A DNA stretch of 64,000 nt from Loxodes magnus (taxonomy: Eukaryota > Ciliophora > Karyorelictea > Loxodida > Loxodidae): positions 682,001-746,000 of the forward strand of contig CAMPDV010000057.1 in assembly GCA_946699065.1 (NCBI GenBank), in the 5' to 3' direction. Of this stretch, positions 62,686 to 64,000 are shown one piece after another. The position numbers and the translations under genes are program-made. Numbering within the stretch: the stretch's first letter is position 1; every line of letters starts with the position of its first letter. The notes beneath the pieces are model-generated. The model did not search any database. It was not told the DNA's origin and saw nothing but the letters and a program-made list of their open reading frames with translations.

Positions 62686-63564
62686 CTTTACAATAACTCT
62701 ATTAAAAGAAAATCCTTAAATCACTAATTATTTAATATTCCTTATTTTAAGTATGCAAAAATAAATCATTAGCAGTCATTTAATACACCAACTTCTATTA
62801 TCAATCAGACTTAAACAGATCTAATCATAACTTACCAGTAAGCTAGATATCAAACATGTCACTATGGAAATATAAGAAGAAAGAAATGAACTAAACAATA
62901 AAGCTAACTATTTTGAATAAAAGCCTACAATTATTACTGCTTGAAGGGTAACTAATATACTAATTTAATTTCAACTATGGATTAGATACTCTGAAAGGAG
63001 TATATTTAAGATACGCTTGATAGCATATTAATAAGAAATTTAAATACTTTTAATATAAAAGACTTGTATAGATAGCTGATATATAGCTATTTATAATATA
63101 GCTGGAAAATATAAATGCTTATTTAAATTATTATATTTGGTACCAAAACTAAACTCTATTTCAGCAATATTTAGTATTATATTTCAAATATTATCTCATT
63201 ATCACTCTTAACCCCTCTATATTTTTATTTCTGAAGTGCTTAAAATAATTTAGCGTTTATTAGATTAATGCATTCAATTTGAACTCTAAACTAAAAGTAA
63301 AGGAAAGCTTATAATGATTCTAAGGAAAAAGCTTAGGGATATTGTATAAGCATTGAAAGGAAATAGGAAAGAGTAATATTATAGATAGAAGTAATGGTAG
63401 GATAGAGTATAAGTGATACTATTTTAGTTACTTAGATTATTGTATAGCTTAAAATGATAAGGCTGTACAGATAAGATATAAAGGGTATATATTCAAATAA
63501 TAAGCAGTCACTATAGTTACTAATAACGTTAAAGTTTCATTGAAATAAGATTTAAATTATAAAA
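62686..63564. other. Divergent spacer
   Basis: It lies between the small membrane protein gene (minus) and the coiled-coil gene (plus) and holds both 5' flanks. No recognisable motif. Confidence 0.4.
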
Positions 63565-64000
63565 ATGAAGGCAAAGATTAAAGACTACATAGAAAAAAAG
63601 AAACTTAAAAGCTAAAAGATGCAAAACTTAAGCTAATGCTCCAAAGAAGAACTTTAGGAGTTTGTCATTAAAAAGGAAAAAGAAATTCAGGAGCTTTAGG
63701 AAAAGCTTACTATTTAAACTTCAGAAGCTTAAAAAATTAGAGATGAAAGTGAAGGGGTTAAAGGAACGATCTCTTAACTGTAAGATGCTTTAAGTGACTC
63801 AATAAGGTAACTTTAGGAAAAAAGTACTTTAATTGAACGTAAAGATGGTGAGATATCTAGACTTAACTAAAAGTATTAAACTCAAATAAGAGATTTAGAA
63901 AAGAAATAAGATTTTACCAATGAACTGCTTTCTACGAATTAAAACTATCAGAGAGAAGTTGATGAGCTCAAAATGTACATATAAATGCTATAATAATAGA
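63565..64000 (+). CDS. Coiled-coil protein, cut by the window end
   Basis: The first 145 residues are visible: MKAKIKDYIEKKKLKSQKMQ, then continuous heptads (EELQEFVIKKEKEIQELQEK, ALSDSIRQLQEKSTLIERK, QIRDLEKKQDFTNELLSTNQ). No globular domain is seen before the window ends. Gln is mostly TAA/TAG. The start ATG is the first after an AT-rich flank. Function cannot be told from a heptad region alone. Confidence 0.65.

Noticed and set aside
1-64000. tRNA, rRNA, snRNA, telomeric repeats and CRISPR arrays
   Set aside because: Looked for T-loop-like motifs, conserved snRNA cores, C4A4-type repeats and regularly spaced repeats. Nothing convincing was found by eye.

Overview
The window looks like nuclear DNA of a ciliate that uses a code with no dedicated stop codon. 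It is strongly AT-rich, and conventional open frames are very short. Reading TAA and TAG as Gln and internal TGA as Trp restores full-length, textbook eukaryotic proteins: two HECT ubiquitin ligases, alpha-tubulin N-acetyltransferase, a polyamine enzyme and a seven-helix receptor. Their natural C-termini fall on TGA. This matches the karyorelict code (Loxodes and relatives). A Condylostoma-type code is the main alternative, but every end I could place falls on TGA, so I favour a karyorelict-like organism. Spliceosomal introns are tiny: 16-17 nt, GT...AG, with one probable 34-nt example.

Layout. 0.7-5.6 kb (minus): a very large receptor with an extracellular periplasmic-binding-protein-like domain, seven membrane helices and a long Glu/Lys/Gln-rich tail. 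6.4-7.8 kb (minus): an intact short HECT ligase whose N-terminus looks lipidated. 8-37 kb: a repeat-rich, gene-poor block with decayed copies of a TPR-kinase family (9.6, 12.4, 17.1, 31.4 and 36.0 kb), an inverted frameshifted copy of the HECT gene (28.8 kb), reverse-transcriptase-like debris (21.4-23.1 kb) and one unassigned, partly open gene (18.8-20.6 kb). The block from about 12.3 to 19 kb and the block from about 31.4 to 37 kb appear to be diverged segmental copies. 37.9-49.5 kb: a cluster of apparently living genes: a REEP/TB2-DP1-like membrane protein (minus), a coiled-coil tail-anchored protein (plus) ending about 30 bp from a convergent alpha-tubulin acetyltransferase (minus), a small lysine-rich protein (plus) and a TRIP12/UFD4-type HECT ligase (minus). 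49.5-54.1 kb: no gene recognised. 54.1-64 kb: a fused AdoMet decarboxylase-spermidine synthase (minus), a Kelch protein (plus), an 853-residue unknown with CxxC pairs (plus), a 63-residue single-helix membrane protein (minus) and the start of a coiled-coil protein (plus, cut by the window end).

There is no bacterial-style operon. Themes are ubiquitin ligation (two HECT families), microtubule modification (tubulin acetylation), membrane signalling and polyamine synthesis. The most unusual items are the stop-less code with tiny introns, the bacterial-type SpeD-SpeE fusion with a substituted catalytic Cys, and the duplicated HECT/TPR-kinase block in which copies A and B share a frame lesion. All identifications come from reading the translation by eye. 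No database search was run.
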